The notes beneath the pieces are model-generated. The model was not told the origin of the DNA. It saw only the letters and a program-made list of their open reading frames with translations, and made no database searches. Shown here piece after piece: positions 1-11,894 of a stretch of 64,000 nucleotides of DNA. The stretch is from Xanthostigma xanthostigma (lineage: Eukaryota; Arthropoda; Insecta; Raphidioptera; Raphidiidae). Where the stretch lies: NCBI GenBank assembly GCA_963575645.1, contig OY754464.1, positions 61,540,948 through 61,604,947 on the forward strand, in the 5' to 3' direction. The position numbers were made by a program, and so were the translations under genes. Within the stretch, counting starts at the first letter, position 1; the number at the start of each line of letters is the position of its first letter.

Positions 1-118
1 CGAATTAGGCTTCCTTTTAATATCCAGCTACTGGCCTATTTATATTTAAACAAACTAAATTACATATATTATATTAACTCACACAGCACACTACTTTTGA
101 AAGATTTAATTTTAATTT

Positions 119-1814
119 TACCATTCCAACCCACAAGGGGAATGGTACTAGTTTAGGTCAAAAATCACTTTTCAAAAATTTTACAATATCTTTCCGTTTT
201 GAGGTCCCCCGAATCCAAAACATATTTTTGGAAAAACTCTGTGCGTCTGTTAGTCTGTGAACACGACACAGGTCAAACGGATGAGCGGATTGAAACCAAA
301 TTTTGGGAGGATGAAGAGCCCTATTGTTTTTGGGGAAAATCGGCTCATGCGCAGAAGAGATATACGCTAAAACGGTGTTTTTTATATAATAATATTTTCA
401 AGAAAGTTTTTTTAAAAATTTTTTTCTCTAACTTTATAGTTTCGGAAATATTTTGAAAATAAAAAAAATCAGCCGTTCGTTTGTTTTATGGATCTGTCAG
501 AAATAAACCAGTTAGGCATGCTTTGATTAATTTTTACATGACTTGAAACATATTAAGTAGGTAACCATAGCAACAAATAATTAATATCATATTGAATACT
601 AGCCATTACCCGCGTCACCTCACGCGATATCAGAAATTTTATTTTCTTTATTATAATCAATTAATGTCAACATTTTTGAAGTTGGAATGATCCCGTCGCC
701 CAATTGGCTGGATTTTTTACTTCATAGATGAACTAAAATTATCAAAAAAATCATTCTAAAATCGATCAGAAAGCAGATATTGGCTAAGGTAATAACAAAT
801 CACTATTGACCCATCAATCGGCACATGACAGTGACAAGTAACAAAAAATCAGAAAGAAATATTATATAATTACTTACATAACTAGTATAAAATTCATGTG
901 AAATAAAAAAAAAACAGCCAATTGGGGACCGGGACCATTCCAACTTCAAAAATGTTGACATTTGGTTATAATAAAAAAAATAAAATTTCTGAAATCGGGT
1001 GAGGTGACGCGGGTAATGGCTAGTATTTAAGTAAATAAAATTGTCGACCAATTTTTCTCAGACCATACGATATATTGACAAAAAATAATAAAAATACAAA
1101 TCAATATAAATCCGGATCGAAACGTCATCTTGTGTTATATGGATTTGTATTTTTATTATTTTTTGTCAATATATCGTATGGTCTGAGAAAAATTGGTCGA
1201 CAATTTTATTTACTTGAAGAGTTCTATTCAGACGTTAATCAAAGATTTGGCTAGTATTTAATATATTTGCTATTCGTTGCCATAGTTACCTACATAATAT
1301 AATATGTTCAACGTCATGTAAAAATTAATCAAAGCATGCTGAACTAGTTTATTTCTGACGGATTCATAAAACAAAAGAGCGGCTGATTTTTTTTATTTTC
1401 AAAATATTTCCGAAACTATAAAATTTAGAAGAAAACATTTTTAACGAAACTTTCTTGAAAAAATAAATAGAATAAAAAGCCGGTATGAAAAGTATACCAT
1501 TATTATAAGTATAAAAAAACACCGTTATAGCATATTACCTCTTCTGCGCACGCGTCGATTTTTCCCAAAAACAATAGGGCTCTTCGTATTTACTATTTGC
1601 ATACCAAACATCCTCCCAAAATTTGGTTTCAATTCGCTCATCCATTTGATCTGTATCGTGTTCACAGACTAAAAGACACGCACCGAGTTTTTTTCCAAAA
1701 ATATTATGTTTTTTGGATTAGGGGGACCTCAAAACGGAAAGATATTGTAAAATTTTTAAAAAGTGATTTTTGACCTAAACTAGTACTATTCCCCACTTGT
1801 GTATTGGAATGGTA
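119..1814. repeat. Composite foldback element, three nested inverted repeats
   Basis: The outer ends are inverted copies: the left end begins TACCATTCCAA and the right end finishes TTGGAATGGTA. Roughly 119-615 pairs with 1245-1814. Inside that, about 595-720 pairs with 885-1030. Innermost, 1031-1102 is the perfect 72-bp reverse complement of 1142-1213. There is no transposase ORF, and the short ORFs here are by-products. Partial relatives lie at 50100-50280, 51640-51850 and 61140-61800, so this is a repeat family. It is probably a non-autonomous foldback DNA transposon; I do not recognise the superfamily. Confidence 0.75.
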
Positions 1815-1970
1815 AAAAAACTGTTAATAAGGGCTGTTGACTTTACAAATCTTAAATTCAAAGTAGAGCCAGACATTGCAAATATGTTACAAACCCTTCA
1901 ATTTAAGAAATTAGGGAAACTTAGCAAATGGAGGAATTAGTGAAAATTATGATAACCAAATATTGTAGAT

Positions 1971-2227
1971 CAGGGATTTCAAACTGATTTTTCTAAAGGA
2001 CAATTTATGAGATTTAGTGTGTGTTAGCGGGCCAGACTTTAAATTAAAAACTAAAACATATACTAAATTTTAAATCAATTTTCATATAAAGGTAATAAAA
2101 AGGGGAAATTATCTTGAACTTGATGTCAGGTGTATAAAACCTTCACTGGATAGATTCTGGTCGCGGGCCGTATTGAGATGGCTTGAGGGCCAGATGCGGC
2201 CCGCGGGTCGTATCTTTGACACCACTG
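1971..2227. mobile_element. Non-autonomous hAT-like element (MITE), 257 bp
   Basis: The left end reads CAGGGATTTCAAACT and the right end, reverse-complemented, reads CAGTGGTGTCAAAGA, giving short imperfect terminal inverted repeats. The flanks are TTGTAGAT (1963-1970) and ATGTAGAT (2228-2235), a 7/8 match that fits the 8-bp target duplication of hAT elements. The interior carries the GC-rich stretch GCGGCCCGCGGG (about 2195-2206) in otherwise AT-rich DNA. No coding capacity is visible. Confidence 0.7.
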
Positions 2228-2324
2228 ATGTAGATGGATAGCATAGGTAATCGGCCATGGCCTTATATAAGAAACCATCTCGACATTTATCTGGAATTAT
2301 TAATGAAAACTATGAAAAAACAAG

Positions 2325-2398
2325 TGGCTTGCTCTCGCCGTGAATCAAACCCAGTACCTTCCGAATGTGTTTTCAGTAATCTCACCATCAAGCCAATC
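2325..2398 (-). repeat. tRNA-derived SINE head
   Basis: On the minus strand a box-A-like TGGCTTGATGG is followed about 45 nt later by a box-B-like GGGTTTGATTC, the layout of an internal RNA polymerase III promoter. The arms do not fold into a clean cloverleaf and there is no convincing anticodon stem, so I read it as a SINE fragment and not a working tRNA gene. Confidence 0.5.
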
Positions 2399-2774
2399 AC
2401 ATGAACTTGAACCAACGTTTTTTGAGTATGGAAAATCAGTTCAATCGTTTGTTGTTTTTACGTGAAAAATACTTTTATTTGTATGAGAGCCCTACATTCA
2501 CGATGAAGAAATCATTTATACCCACAATTTACTTGTTTTGGTTATCTTTTTCGCAAAACACATATCTTAATATTATACCATATCTTCCTTTCTCTTTCAC
2601 TTCTCTCTTTAAGTCGTTGCGCTTCTAGTCCTTTTCCTCCTGCGCCTTATTGTTTTCAATCGTCTTAAGTTTCCACTTCTGCAGACGTTGACGATATTGT
2701 GGTAACCATCTTTCAGTATGTTGATTTGAATAAAGAAAAGCGAGAGAAGGAGCTACTGTTACAGCTACTATATA

Positions 2775-3244
2775 CAGATTGTATCAAATCAAAACGGTCC
2801 ATAGGACATTCTGTGTGTAAGACAGAGACGATATATAAAGATCTAAAGCATCAAGTAAGAATGAGATAAATGAACGCTAATATAGTTACTGTGGTTACGT
2901 AAATAAATAATTACGTACATTGTAAATGTTTTTACCAATAATTTATCAATTAATTATTATGTTGGCGGTTAAATTACCACTATAAAACCATTTAATTATT
3001 TGGATTTTTTCCCGAACAGTATAAATAGCCATTTTATCAATAATTTCACTAGTGAATACTGACATTTGATAAAATTGTGATTTTTACTGTAGAAAACAAA
3101 GACGATACTATCAGATTGTATAACCATAGTAACTATTAGCGATCATTTATCTCATTCTTACTTACTGCTTTAGTGCTTTATATAATATCGTCTCTGTCTT
3201 ACACACAGAATGTTCTATGGACTGTTTTGATTTGATACAATCTG
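2775..3244. mobile_element. TA-flanked MITE, copy 1 (Tc1/mariner-like ends)
   Basis: The ends are inverted repeats starting CAGATTGTATCAAATCAAAA, each flanked by TA as in Tc1/mariner insertions. The inverted arms are about 150 bp long (2775-2930 against 3090-3244). A second copy lies at 5675-6190. There is no coding capacity. Family membership is inferred from the TA duplication and the CAG start only. Confidence 0.75.
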
Positions 3245-4116
3245 TATAGTAGCTATAGCTACTGTTACGTCTGCGTTTTTTTCCCATACGAATGTCCAGT
3301 GTCCACTGTAGTCTGTACTAGATTTACTAGAAACACTAACTTCGCAACTCTATTAATTGACGATTGAACTAAACAAATTAATGCAAATAATTAAATATGA
3401 AATCGCATACCCTGAGAGGTAAAGTTGAGCGACGCTAATATATTTTTCGTTTATACATTGGGGACTAGAAATATCATAGAGGGAGTGAGAAAGAGAGAGA
3501 TGCATACATACAATGACGAACACTTGAGCGAACGATAAATTAATATGTCAATCATTCCCATTATATTATTAACTCGCTTCTATTATAGCTGTAGGTGTTT
3601 ACATGGGAGTTCGAAAATCAATGCTGGCGTCCAAGTTGGGGACAACTGAAATGAAAATAATGCGAACTGACTTTACGAAGCAAATTCAATTAAACCTTCC
3701 AGTTCGCGGCTTCGAGCGTGTGGACGTTGATTTTGATTTTGAGTCACTCACGTTAAACGGGAATCCAATTTTAGCTCCTGCGACGTAATTGGGTAAAAAG
3801 TAGCCTAGGCTTGATAATGTACAACGTTTCATTCTAATAGATTATGCCGTTCTCGGGTGATGCTTGTATAAAAAATTCTGGAAACCCATTTCTATGAAAC
3901 GGAAACAGCTGATACCGATAAAGATATTGCGGTGTTACAATAAATTATTAGTATTTGACATTCATTTTATTTCTGCACATATAACATGTTATTAAATTAT
4001 TTTTAATTTATTGTTGTTATTTTTTAACAATAATATTGTGCGATTGAAATAAGTATTTTATTATTTATTTCCATTTTATTTATTATTTTCATCAAGGGGC
4101 CTGAGGGCGCTCCTGA
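3245..4116. other. Gap between repeats; one 61-codon ORF of doubtful status
   Basis: This stretch holds a purine-rich run (GAGTGAGAAAGAGAGAGA near 3483) and a short plus-strand ORF at 3603-3788. The ORF is somewhat less AT-rich than its flanks and encodes an acidic C-terminus (VDVDFDFESLTL). It has no recognisable domain and no neighbouring exon with matching splice sites. I see no RNA gene or regulatory site. Confidence 0.3.
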
Positions 4117-4434
4117 CTTTGGTGTCTCCCCCGCAACTCGGGGCTGCCCACAAAGCTCGTTTAATGCAACTGGATTCCACTTCTAGTTCTCTATCGTGTT
4201 TTCCTAGCATGTCCCACATATGCTCTATGTCCTATGGGGTTACTTCAAATCTGGAGAATATTTCGCAAGATGCTATTCGCGAACTCATTGATGATACGAA
4301 GCAACGCGTACAAGGAGTTAGGCCTAGAGGAGTTTATACAAAGTATTGGAGTCTATTTACGGGTAAATGTTGTTCCTGGTGATCATTTTGAATTTGTGTG
4401 TGACATGAAAAAAAAAGCAAAATGTAAAGAATAG
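4117..4434 (+). pseudogene. Decayed coding relic with a frameshift
   Basis: Two overlapping plus-strand frames (4119-4382 and 4234-4434) each look protein-like for part of their length. The first runs through a Ser-rich stretch to NLENISQDAIRELIDDT, and the second continues from about 4300 with ELGLEEFIQSIGVYL and a Lys-rich end. That pattern suggests one old reading frame broken by an indel near 4300. It resembles the N-terminal helical part of tyrosine-recombinase-like transposon proteins, but the similarity is too weak to name it. Confidence 0.3.
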
Positions 4435-4487
4435 ATGACAGCTATAAAAACTGGCAGTTTGATTTAAGGAAGTACGATCACGATAGA

Positions 4488-5044
4488 AATTTGGAAAAAA
4501 AAGACATTTTTTTATATGAAGTTTAAATACGTCTAAACAAATTCTGAAAATTCGAGGGCTGATTAACCGTTTATTTAAATAAGCATACTTAACATTAGTC
4601 TTGGCAAAGCAATGGATCGAAGAAAATGAAAAAAAAACTATCTAATTAAAAGTTGACATTAATAAAGAAATTAAAAAATAAAAAATCGTCATTTAATAAA
4701 AAAGATCAGCTTTTCAGGAAAATTAATTTGCGTTTGGACTGCAGTGTTGCCGGTTCATTCCAAAGATAATAAATGTAAGCAAATTTTTCTGAAAAGCTGT
4801 ACTTTTTATTAAATATCTTTATTAATGTCTTAACTATTAATTAGTTCTTTGACAAATTTGGGTGAAAATTATTAAAACATGTCGCCGATCCGTTGCTTTG
4901 AAATAATACCAATGTTGTATGCTTACTTTTGAAGTCAATTATTTATATAAATAACCAGTTAACCCCATCCTCAAATTATCAAAATTTGTTTAGACGTATA
5001 TTTTAAACTTTATATAAAAAAAATCAAGTTTTTTTTCCCAAATT
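4488..5044. repeat. Foldback element with about 250-bp arms
   Basis: The sequence from AATTTGG at 4488 to about 4735 is an imperfect reverse complement of 4785-5044. Shared stretches include ACGTCTAAACAAATT near 4530 and AATTTGTTTAGACGT near 4983. No ORF spans it. It is a terminal-inverted-repeat or foldback element of unknown family. Confidence 0.7.
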
Positions 5045-5389
5045 GAATCAATTTCACTTAAAACATGTAAAAACCAATTGTATTTAGTTATGTATCTACA
5101 AAAATCACTAAAATCGGACTAAAAATAAAAAAATTTATCAAGCTTGAAACTTAAACCATTTTGATAGCTTTTTTTTGCACCTGATGTAAAGAATATGTGC
5201 CCCATTTTTTTTTTTTAACTATGATGAGGCTATAAAACACGGTGTGTCAGCACGTGTTTGCGTGTAATCCACTTTTCCAGTAAAAATCATTTCACTACCC
5301 AAAAATTAAGGCAAAAGATAAAAGACACAGTAGACACAAGATTTCACATGTTTCGAGGTTTTCAAAACTTCGGAATATTGAATTATTAC
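5045..5389. other. Gene-free AT-rich interval
   Basis: I see homopolymer A/T runs and no convincing coding region. The minus-strand ORF at 5306-5623 straddles the edge of the next element and has no recognisable domain. Confidence 0.5.
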
Positions 5390-5674
5390 TAATAGTATTA
5401 ATAGACGATCGAACTTGGTACGGACCAAACAGCGGATATCGTCCGCTCCGTACCAAATCTTCTCGTCTAGACAGTAGTCTGCGTGTCCGCGCGGTTCGAT
5501 GGTTTGCACATCGTACATGGTTCGCTTCGTACTTATATCCGTGCGTGTGTATACAAGTACGATTGAACTTGATACATATAACCGTATAACGACGTCATTG
5601 TAATTCAAAACGTTTTGCAACATGACAGAAATTTTGACAGAACGCGAAGTTCTTGGTGAAGTATTGGTATTATA

Positions 5675-6190
5675 CAGATTGTATCAAATCAAAACGGTCC
5701 ATAGGACATTCTGTGTGTAAGACAGAGACGATATATAAAGCAGTAAGTAAGAATGAGATAAATGATCGCTAATAGAGTTACTGTGGTTACGTAAATAAAT
5801 AATTAAGTACACTGTAAATCTTTTTACCAATTTATCAATTAAAACAACTAAACTGTAATATTAATTCGTATTATTATTTATATCTGGTACAAAAGTTTTA
5901 ACAATACTTTTAATAATTAATTTTTATTAAATGTTCAAAAAGACCTCCACGTTTTACCAAACAGTATAAATAGCCATTTTATCAATAATTTCACTAGTGA
6001 ATACTGACATTTGATAAAATTGTGATTTTTACTGTCTAAAAACAAAGACGATACTATCAGATTGTATAACCATAGTAACTATAAGCGATCATTTATCTCA
6101 TTCTTACTTACTGCTTTAGTGCTTTATATAATATCGTCTCTGTCTTACACACAGAATGTTCTATGGATTGTTTTGATTTGATACAATCTG
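5675..6190. mobile_element. TA-flanked MITE, copy 2, nested
   Basis: Same family as 2775-3244: the ends start CAGATTGTATC and are flanked by TA, with inverted arms of about 150 bp. It interrupts the Harbinger-like element, so it is the younger insertion. Confidence 0.8.
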
Positions 6191-6193
6191 TAT

Positions 6194-6536
6194 GAAGATT
6201 TCCCATGTTTGTGGGATCTATCAGATAAGTTATATTGTAACAGAGAAGCGCGTAACAACGCTCTAGAAATTCTTCGGCAGTGTTATTCAAAATATGATCT
6301 TCGCTAACAAGCGATTTTATCTTCATATGACTAAATTCATCGCGATCTTTCAAATAGAATTTTGCCCACTCCTTTCTTTTCTTCCTTGTTGTTTGTGGCG
6401 GCATTAACGTTGCCGCTAGAACAAACGCAATTTTCGCGCGCTTAATCGGAAGCATGATGTTCGCGACCTGTGTACACAAGGAGACTGACAGATTCGGTCG
6501 TCTGTTGTAACCAGCGAACTTGATCCGCCATACCAT
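6194..6536 (-). pseudogene. HARBI1-like transposase N-terminal fragment
   Basis: Read from 6536 downwards, the frame contains a basic stretch followed by RKEWAKFYLKDRDEFSHMKI and then LVSEDHILNNTAEEFLERC. Harbinger transposases typically have a Trp-rich segment, then R-x-x-F/Y-S-H and an acidic helix near the N-terminus, and this order is matched. The frame then runs into the MITE at 6190, and no DDE catalytic core is present on either side. It is therefore a remnant and not a gene. The match is to a remembered family pattern, not to a search result. Confidence 0.5.
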
Positions 6537-6741
6537 GTCTGTTCCCGGCCCGTACCAAGTTCGATCGTCTATTAATACTATTAAATTGTTAAAGTACCTA
6601 CGTTTTAAATTTTCAGTTCAAATAAAATGTACATATTATATATTTTTGAGGATCGGTCAAAAAACCGACACATTGCGGTTGCCGTTGACACCCCTGCTAT
6701 AGAAGTTGACAAAAGAAACACGCGTTTTACTACCTAGAAAT

Positions 6742-6747
6742 TTTATT
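6742..6747 (-). terminator. Poly(A) signal of Prp3
   Basis: AATAAA on the minus strand, about 65 nt downstream of the Prp3 stop codon, is the first canonical signal after the gene. Confidence 0.6.
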
Positions 6748-6811
6748 CATATTGTTTTTAAAAATTAATGTACACATACAAATTAATAATTGACAACAAA
6801 TAATTCTTACA

Positions 6812-9800
6812 TTAAAAATCAGTAGCTTGCTCCAAAACTGCACCGCTGTATGCTAAATCCCAGTAATGTTCCACCTTATGTTTCTTGAAATGTTCCCTAG
6901 CCATCTTTTCAGTTGGACAAACCTTAAATTTAATTTCACCGAAGTTTCTTTGTTTAGTCATGCCTTCCCACACTAAAACACATTTATTTGGTGCGTCGTT
7001 GCCGTCAGCATCTTTTATAGTATCTTCGTCCCATTTTATTCTATGCAACATCAATCTAGAAAAAAAAATTGGTTGTCTGTAAAGTCGGTTTACGGACGAT
7101 AGTTTTACGTGATAACGTATTCCGCTCGAATATCATATATCACGCACAAGGTCAGGCGGAACGTTAGGAACGTTACACTTTTTCGTGCATGCACCCGGTG
7201 TTTCATCTTTTTATATTGACGTGATTCATCAATTTATAAGACGTTATCACGTCAAAAAAAGGCAATGAATACATTAATACCGTCGCGTCTTTAAAATGAG
7301 CGAAAGAGAAAAATAGCCGTCACTTTGATGGTGGCTGGCATGATCACCAAATTAATGAAAATAGAAGAATGAAAAATAAATAAAAAATGAAGCAGCTCAG
7401 AGTATTTACAAGATAACTCTACTTTGCGACTGCAAACAAAATTTATGGGATTTTTGGTCTATAAATCCTAGTCTTCAAAGTGTTATAATTGCAATCGAGG
7501 ATACCTTTAATAGATACAAAATAGTTGGCAAAAACTTCGACGGGAATCGAACCCGAAACCTTGTTATTACTGAACTTACGCCTTATCTGCTTGGCCATAG
7601 CGCTCTTGCACTGTGCCGTTGTTATCGTGGTATAGAAGTATAGCACTTATTCTACAGTAATATACTACACTTACAATAATAATTAATTATATTGTTTTTT
7701 GCTTTTTTTTTTTAACTATTAGCTGTCAAAAATAATAAAAAATAAAACTGTTTATAAAAATTAAACTACTGAACACATTTTAGTGAATTTAAATAGGGTT
7801 CTGGTCTGATAGTAAGCAAAGTTAATAAAATAAAACCCAAAGCGATCCGACCAAAATTGTGATCTGTAGAGCTCGGACGTACGTATACGTACAGACCAAC
7901 CGACAACTGCTGTTCGTGATTTTAAATTACAATTTTAGTGGTATTTATGAACTCGAATGGATTTAAAAATGGTTCTGTTTTATAGATCACAATCTCCTTT
8001 TTTCAAAAAGCTTCAATTTGAATGGATTTCGTGTGAAATTAACTTAGATATAACTTCTTGTATAAACGAAAGTCAGCTCTGACTCGCAAAACAATAATAA
8101 AGCACATACCGCTAGGTTAGCGGTATGTGCAAAAATGAGAAAGTTTACTGATGCAACTATATTGTAAAAACTGTAAATACCTTTTATATTTCTTCTGTTG
8201 CTTGGCACCTCCTTCGACAACAACCACACAACAATCTTTAAATAACATAACACAACCAGTCATGTATAACTGCTTAGCATTTGTTTCGACCTTGAACTTT
8301 TTAGAAGCGTTCTCATGAAGATCGTTAATTCTGTAAACAGATACGTGAACACCCAACGAAGTATCTTCTTTTATTTTTCGTATCTTCTTGTCACGTTTTT
8401 GATCCGCTGTCAGAGCCCTGGCTGCATTCGCTTCTTCGTGAGCTTTTTGTCTTTTGGCCATTTGTTCCCTAACATGAGCTTCTATTTTTGTCGGATCTTG
8501 AACGGCTTCAGTACCCAACACTCGCATCAAATTTGAAATTCTCAATTTTGGTTCCGGCGGTGCTTCTAAGCCAAGGCGTATTTTTTCTTGCTCTTCTTTC
8601 CACATTTCTCGTCTATTTTGTCGTCTGAGCTTCTTTCTTTCCTTCTTGGTAAGAAATACTGGCATGTAGACTGGTTTGCGAGGATCGGCTAAAATAAAAA
8701 TTATATTTTGTTAGGTTAGGTACAATAATTCCAATAGTGGCCTAACAATAGTCATGCGTGTAGAGTAGCATATATTACAAGCAGTAAATTTTTCACCCAG
8801 CTTTTGTCATAGTCGTTTAAGATCTGGTGGCCTCAAAGTATATCCTGGTTTCATAAGAAAACCACACTCAACATACAACGGGAAAGCTAGGTGGCCAGGA
8901 AGGTATTATTATAAATATCATCAGTTTTGTACATTTCTAACTTTTACTCATTTGGAAAAAAAAAAAACTTACTCGGTGGTCGCATCTGTGTGGGATGCTC
9001 GACTAAATTGCTAATAACAGATTCGTTGACTGCTATCTTTCCATTTTCAAGGGTATCAAGAGTATCCATTAAAATAACTGAATCCCACCATTCCATTGCC
9101 GGAACATCTTCAACGATTGTGTCAGGTTTTGCAATCAAAGCCAATTTCGTAGCAGATGAAATTCCTGTTTTTTTCGCAATTTGAGATATTTCATTCTGAA
9201 GTTTTTCCAGCTGAGCCTAAAAGCAGAAAAATAATTTTAAAATACATTCTTAGAAAACTTTCTTTAAACCACGAAGAAGTAATCAAGGTGAATACTGCGC
9301 AGGTTCTAATAACGCGCGAGATTCGCCTAAGGTTTGTGCCAGTTTGAAAAACTCCATACATTTGGATGGCACAATTGGCGCGAGGAATTCACCTCGATTT
9401 GATTAGTGCTTAAATTCCTGACAAATTTCTAACTGTAGCGATAATAAGATACTGAAATTTTTACATAAATAAGTCATCAAGAATAGATAGGGTATGAGGG
9501 TAAATCTTTCCGGATATCAATCTGAACACGAACACTCACCTTCATACGAAGTCTATCAGCCAGTTGTTGAAACTTGCCGGGTTCATGAAATCGTAAAGCT
9601 CTTTTGTTTCTGATGGCTGGCTTAACGCCGATTCTGTCATCGAAGAAATGCGTGTCCGATAAATCTTCACTTATCTTATCGTTAAGTTGAGCTCTAAATT
9701 CTTCTCGTTTCTTTGCTCGGATGTTTGCTTTTAATGTGGGAATGACGTGCGTCAGCTGAATTGCTTTACCTGTTATACAAAAATCAGAATACGTTAAATA

Positions 9801-11894
9801 TTTATTTATTGACATAAAAAGACGAGGGTCTATAATCTACAACCGACATGAAAGACGTCACTCCTACCGTTATTGTTTTCTCACAAACGACTCGAACGAT
9901 TTTGAACATATTTCATAAATCAAGTCATTAATGACATTCATTTGTCCTGGAAAATTTAAAAGGCTAATTTATACATAAACCAAAGTTCGCAGTCGACGAA
10001 TTTAAGCAAGAAAGTCAATGTGTTGGACCCATATCATTTATTAGCTAATGGTATAGTGCGAGCAAAGGAAGTTGAACAGGTTTTCAGCCATTGCCTCAAA
10101 TACAGTACCATTTCGATACCTTGGAAAAACTTAACTAGATATGATAGTCGATTCATCGGAGGCCGTAAGAAAAAACGCCGGTATTCATTAGGTTAAGAGA
10201 GATAGACAGCGGTTGTAGATTGTAGCTGCTTGACAACTGACGCCATTAGTGTAAGACTAGGTTTTGAATCGTTCTGAATTAAAAACTAGTGACCACAACT
10301 AGGGTACTCAATTAATTTTTACCTGTAATATCTACTGTTCTGCCGTCCTCGTCTAAAATAAGTGGAGTAGGTTTATCTACAACTGGGGCGGCTGCCAATA
10401 GAGTGTTGCTGAGAATACCGGACGACAATTTGCTTTTGATCTGCGCTTGCAACTGAGCAATTTTTCGAGCTTTATCGGCGTCAGTTTTATTGAGAAGACC
10501 CGCTGGCGGTCCGAAACCTGATGGAACTGATGTACTTCCCTAAAAAAATAAAATTACTATAAAAAGAGTGCCCTGAAAGAAAAACGGTTAGTGTCCGACC
10601 GAAACTAGTTTTCACGGCCGAAAACGAATTTCAGCTTCAGTCTCGGTTTCGGCCGAAACCGAAACTTCATGTTTTCGTGGGAAAAATAAAGTAAACATTA
10701 TCATAATCAGTCTTTATTTTTTTTTTTAATTAATCACATATTAATCATTCAGCCTCTGATATTTTAACTAATCACTAACTTGTCATATCATATTATTACC
10801 GCCCTTATTTCAAAAAGCACAAATAAATATAGGTACTATTTTTATATTATGAAATAAAATAAAAGCTACTAAACGAAATTACTTTTTAGTAAAAAGTATT
10901 TACCTAATAAATATGTTTAGATAGGTACACACAACAAAAAAAGAAAACACTCTTTCATCTTAAGAACAAAATTATTTCTTCTAAACTTTGGTCATTTTGT
11001 ATGGTAGATACTCTTGCTAACGAACTACAATAAAATTAAAATTAATAAGTACCTACCTACCAAATACAACAACTAAACAAATTTTTTATGCAAATAATAC
11101 TTCAATCAAAAGTATCAAAATAAAAAAAGTTTTCTGTCAAACTGAAAAAAAACGCGGAGCGCGCAGACATAAAAGTCACATCGTCGCTCGCAGCTGCACC
11201 GCATTTCAGCGCGAAACCTCCCGAATGTAGTTTCGGTTTCAGCCGGATGGGCAGCCGAAACCGAAACTAAGCCGAAACCAGTTTTTTGACCGAAACTAGG
11301 CCGAAACCGAAACTTCGGTCGGACACTAAAAACGGTACATGTTTTAAGCAAAAAAATCCGAAGAATTCTCAGTAAAAATACACATTAACTTACTGTTTTC
11401 TTGTCAGGCGTTCCTTTTATCGCGTTCAATTGTTTTTTACGTTCTTCTATTTCACGTTGAGCATTTGCCATCATTTCTTTTATTTTTGACGGTGTTAGTT
11501 TCTCCTCTTCTTTCGTATCATTTTTACCACTTTTTTCACTATGACTATTTCTATCATGGTTACTACTGTTTCTGTCATGATCTTTAGAACTAGTTTTTGA
11601 GCGTTTCGAGTCGCTTTCTTTTAAGTCAGAATCATATGACCGTTTTTTAGACGACTTATGGGGTACAGCATCGCCAAGCATATCAAAAATTTTATCGGCT
11701 ATTTTTTCAGCTTTTCTAGTCTCCACTGAAGAGCTAAGTTTTTTAATAGTCTTGTGTTTGTCATAATCCGACAAAAGGCATTTCATAGCTGTACTAACTA
11801 ATGCCGAATCACTTGTGCCTAAGACTTTATAAATAATTTTGTCAACCGACGGTTTCATATCCTCAATAACTCTTCGCGATAAATGTGAAGCCAT
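6812..11894 (-). CDS. Prp3: U4/U6 small nuclear ribonucleoprotein Prp3, complete, six exons
   Basis: The protein is a core U4/U6 snRNP component that binds the U4/U6 duplex and the U6 3' overhang and is needed to assemble the U4/U6.U5 tri-snRNP in the nucleus. Coding exons are 11894-11394, 10539-10323, 9769-9540, 9216-8973, 8688-8181 and 7055-6812. All introns are GT-AG and all phases join, giving 647 aa (human PRPF3 has 683). Residues 1-75 form a PWI domain ([15 protein letters not shown] start), followed by a Lys/Ser-rich linker. Exons 2-3 contain [18 protein letters not shown] and [18 protein letters not shown]. The Prp3 domain lies at about 345-540 ([39 protein letters not shown]). The C-terminal ferredoxin-like domain (about 545-647) includes [16 protein letters not shown] and [19 protein letters not shown] chose the ATG at 11894 because the PWI domain starts there. 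No lesions are visible; mobile elements sit only in introns 1 and 5. Confidence 0.97.
7069..7253. mobile_element. TTGGTTGTCTG-family MITE, short copy in Prp3 intron 5
   Basis: It starts TTGGTTGTCTGTAAAGTCGG and ends GACGTTATCACGTC, with A-tracts on the outside of both ends. The subterminal motifs ACGTGATAACGT and ACGTTATCACGT are inverted to each other. Other copies lie at 20971-21559 (reverse), 39678-39887, 40130-40619 (5' truncated) and 52626-53189. It carries no ORF and its superfamily is unknown. Confidence 0.75.
7531..7610 (-). repeat. tRNA-derived SINE head in Prp3 intron 5
   Basis: On the minus strand, a box-A-like segment TATGGCCAAGCAGATAAGG is followed by a perfect box B, GGTTCGATTCC. 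No complete cloverleaf is visible. The intron location and lack of CCA-side pairing favour a SINE. Confidence 0.6.
10589..11328. mobile_element. hAT MITE with perfect 8-bp target duplication, in Prp3 intron 1
   Basis: The element begins TAGTGTCCGACCGAA and ends with the reverse complement TTCGGTCGGACACTA. It is flanked by identical AAAACGGT at 10581-10588 and 11329-11336. Subterminal regions are crowded with GGCCGAAACCGAAAC-type direct and inverted repeats, which are typical transposase-binding arrays. It is 740 bp long with no transposase. It fills most of the 854-bp intron. Confidence 0.9.

Larger units (their letters stand above)
5390..6583. mobile_element. Decayed PIF/Harbinger-like element, interrupted by a MITE
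   Basis: A perfect 34-bp inverted repeat bounds it: TAATAGTATTAATAGACG at 5390-5407 continuing to 5423, and its reverse complement at 6550-6583. Between the ends, a minus-strand fragment (6194-6536) resembles the N-terminus of HARBI1-type transposases. A 516-bp TA-flanked MITE (5675-6190) sits in the middle. Without the MITE the element is about 0.68 kb, far too short for a complete transposase, so it is non-autonomous. Assignment to Harbinger rests on the protein fragment. Confidence 0.55.

Noticed and set aside
9906-10310. Extra exon in Prp3 intron 2
   Set aside because: The flanking exons join in phase and encode contiguous conserved residues, so nothing is missing there.
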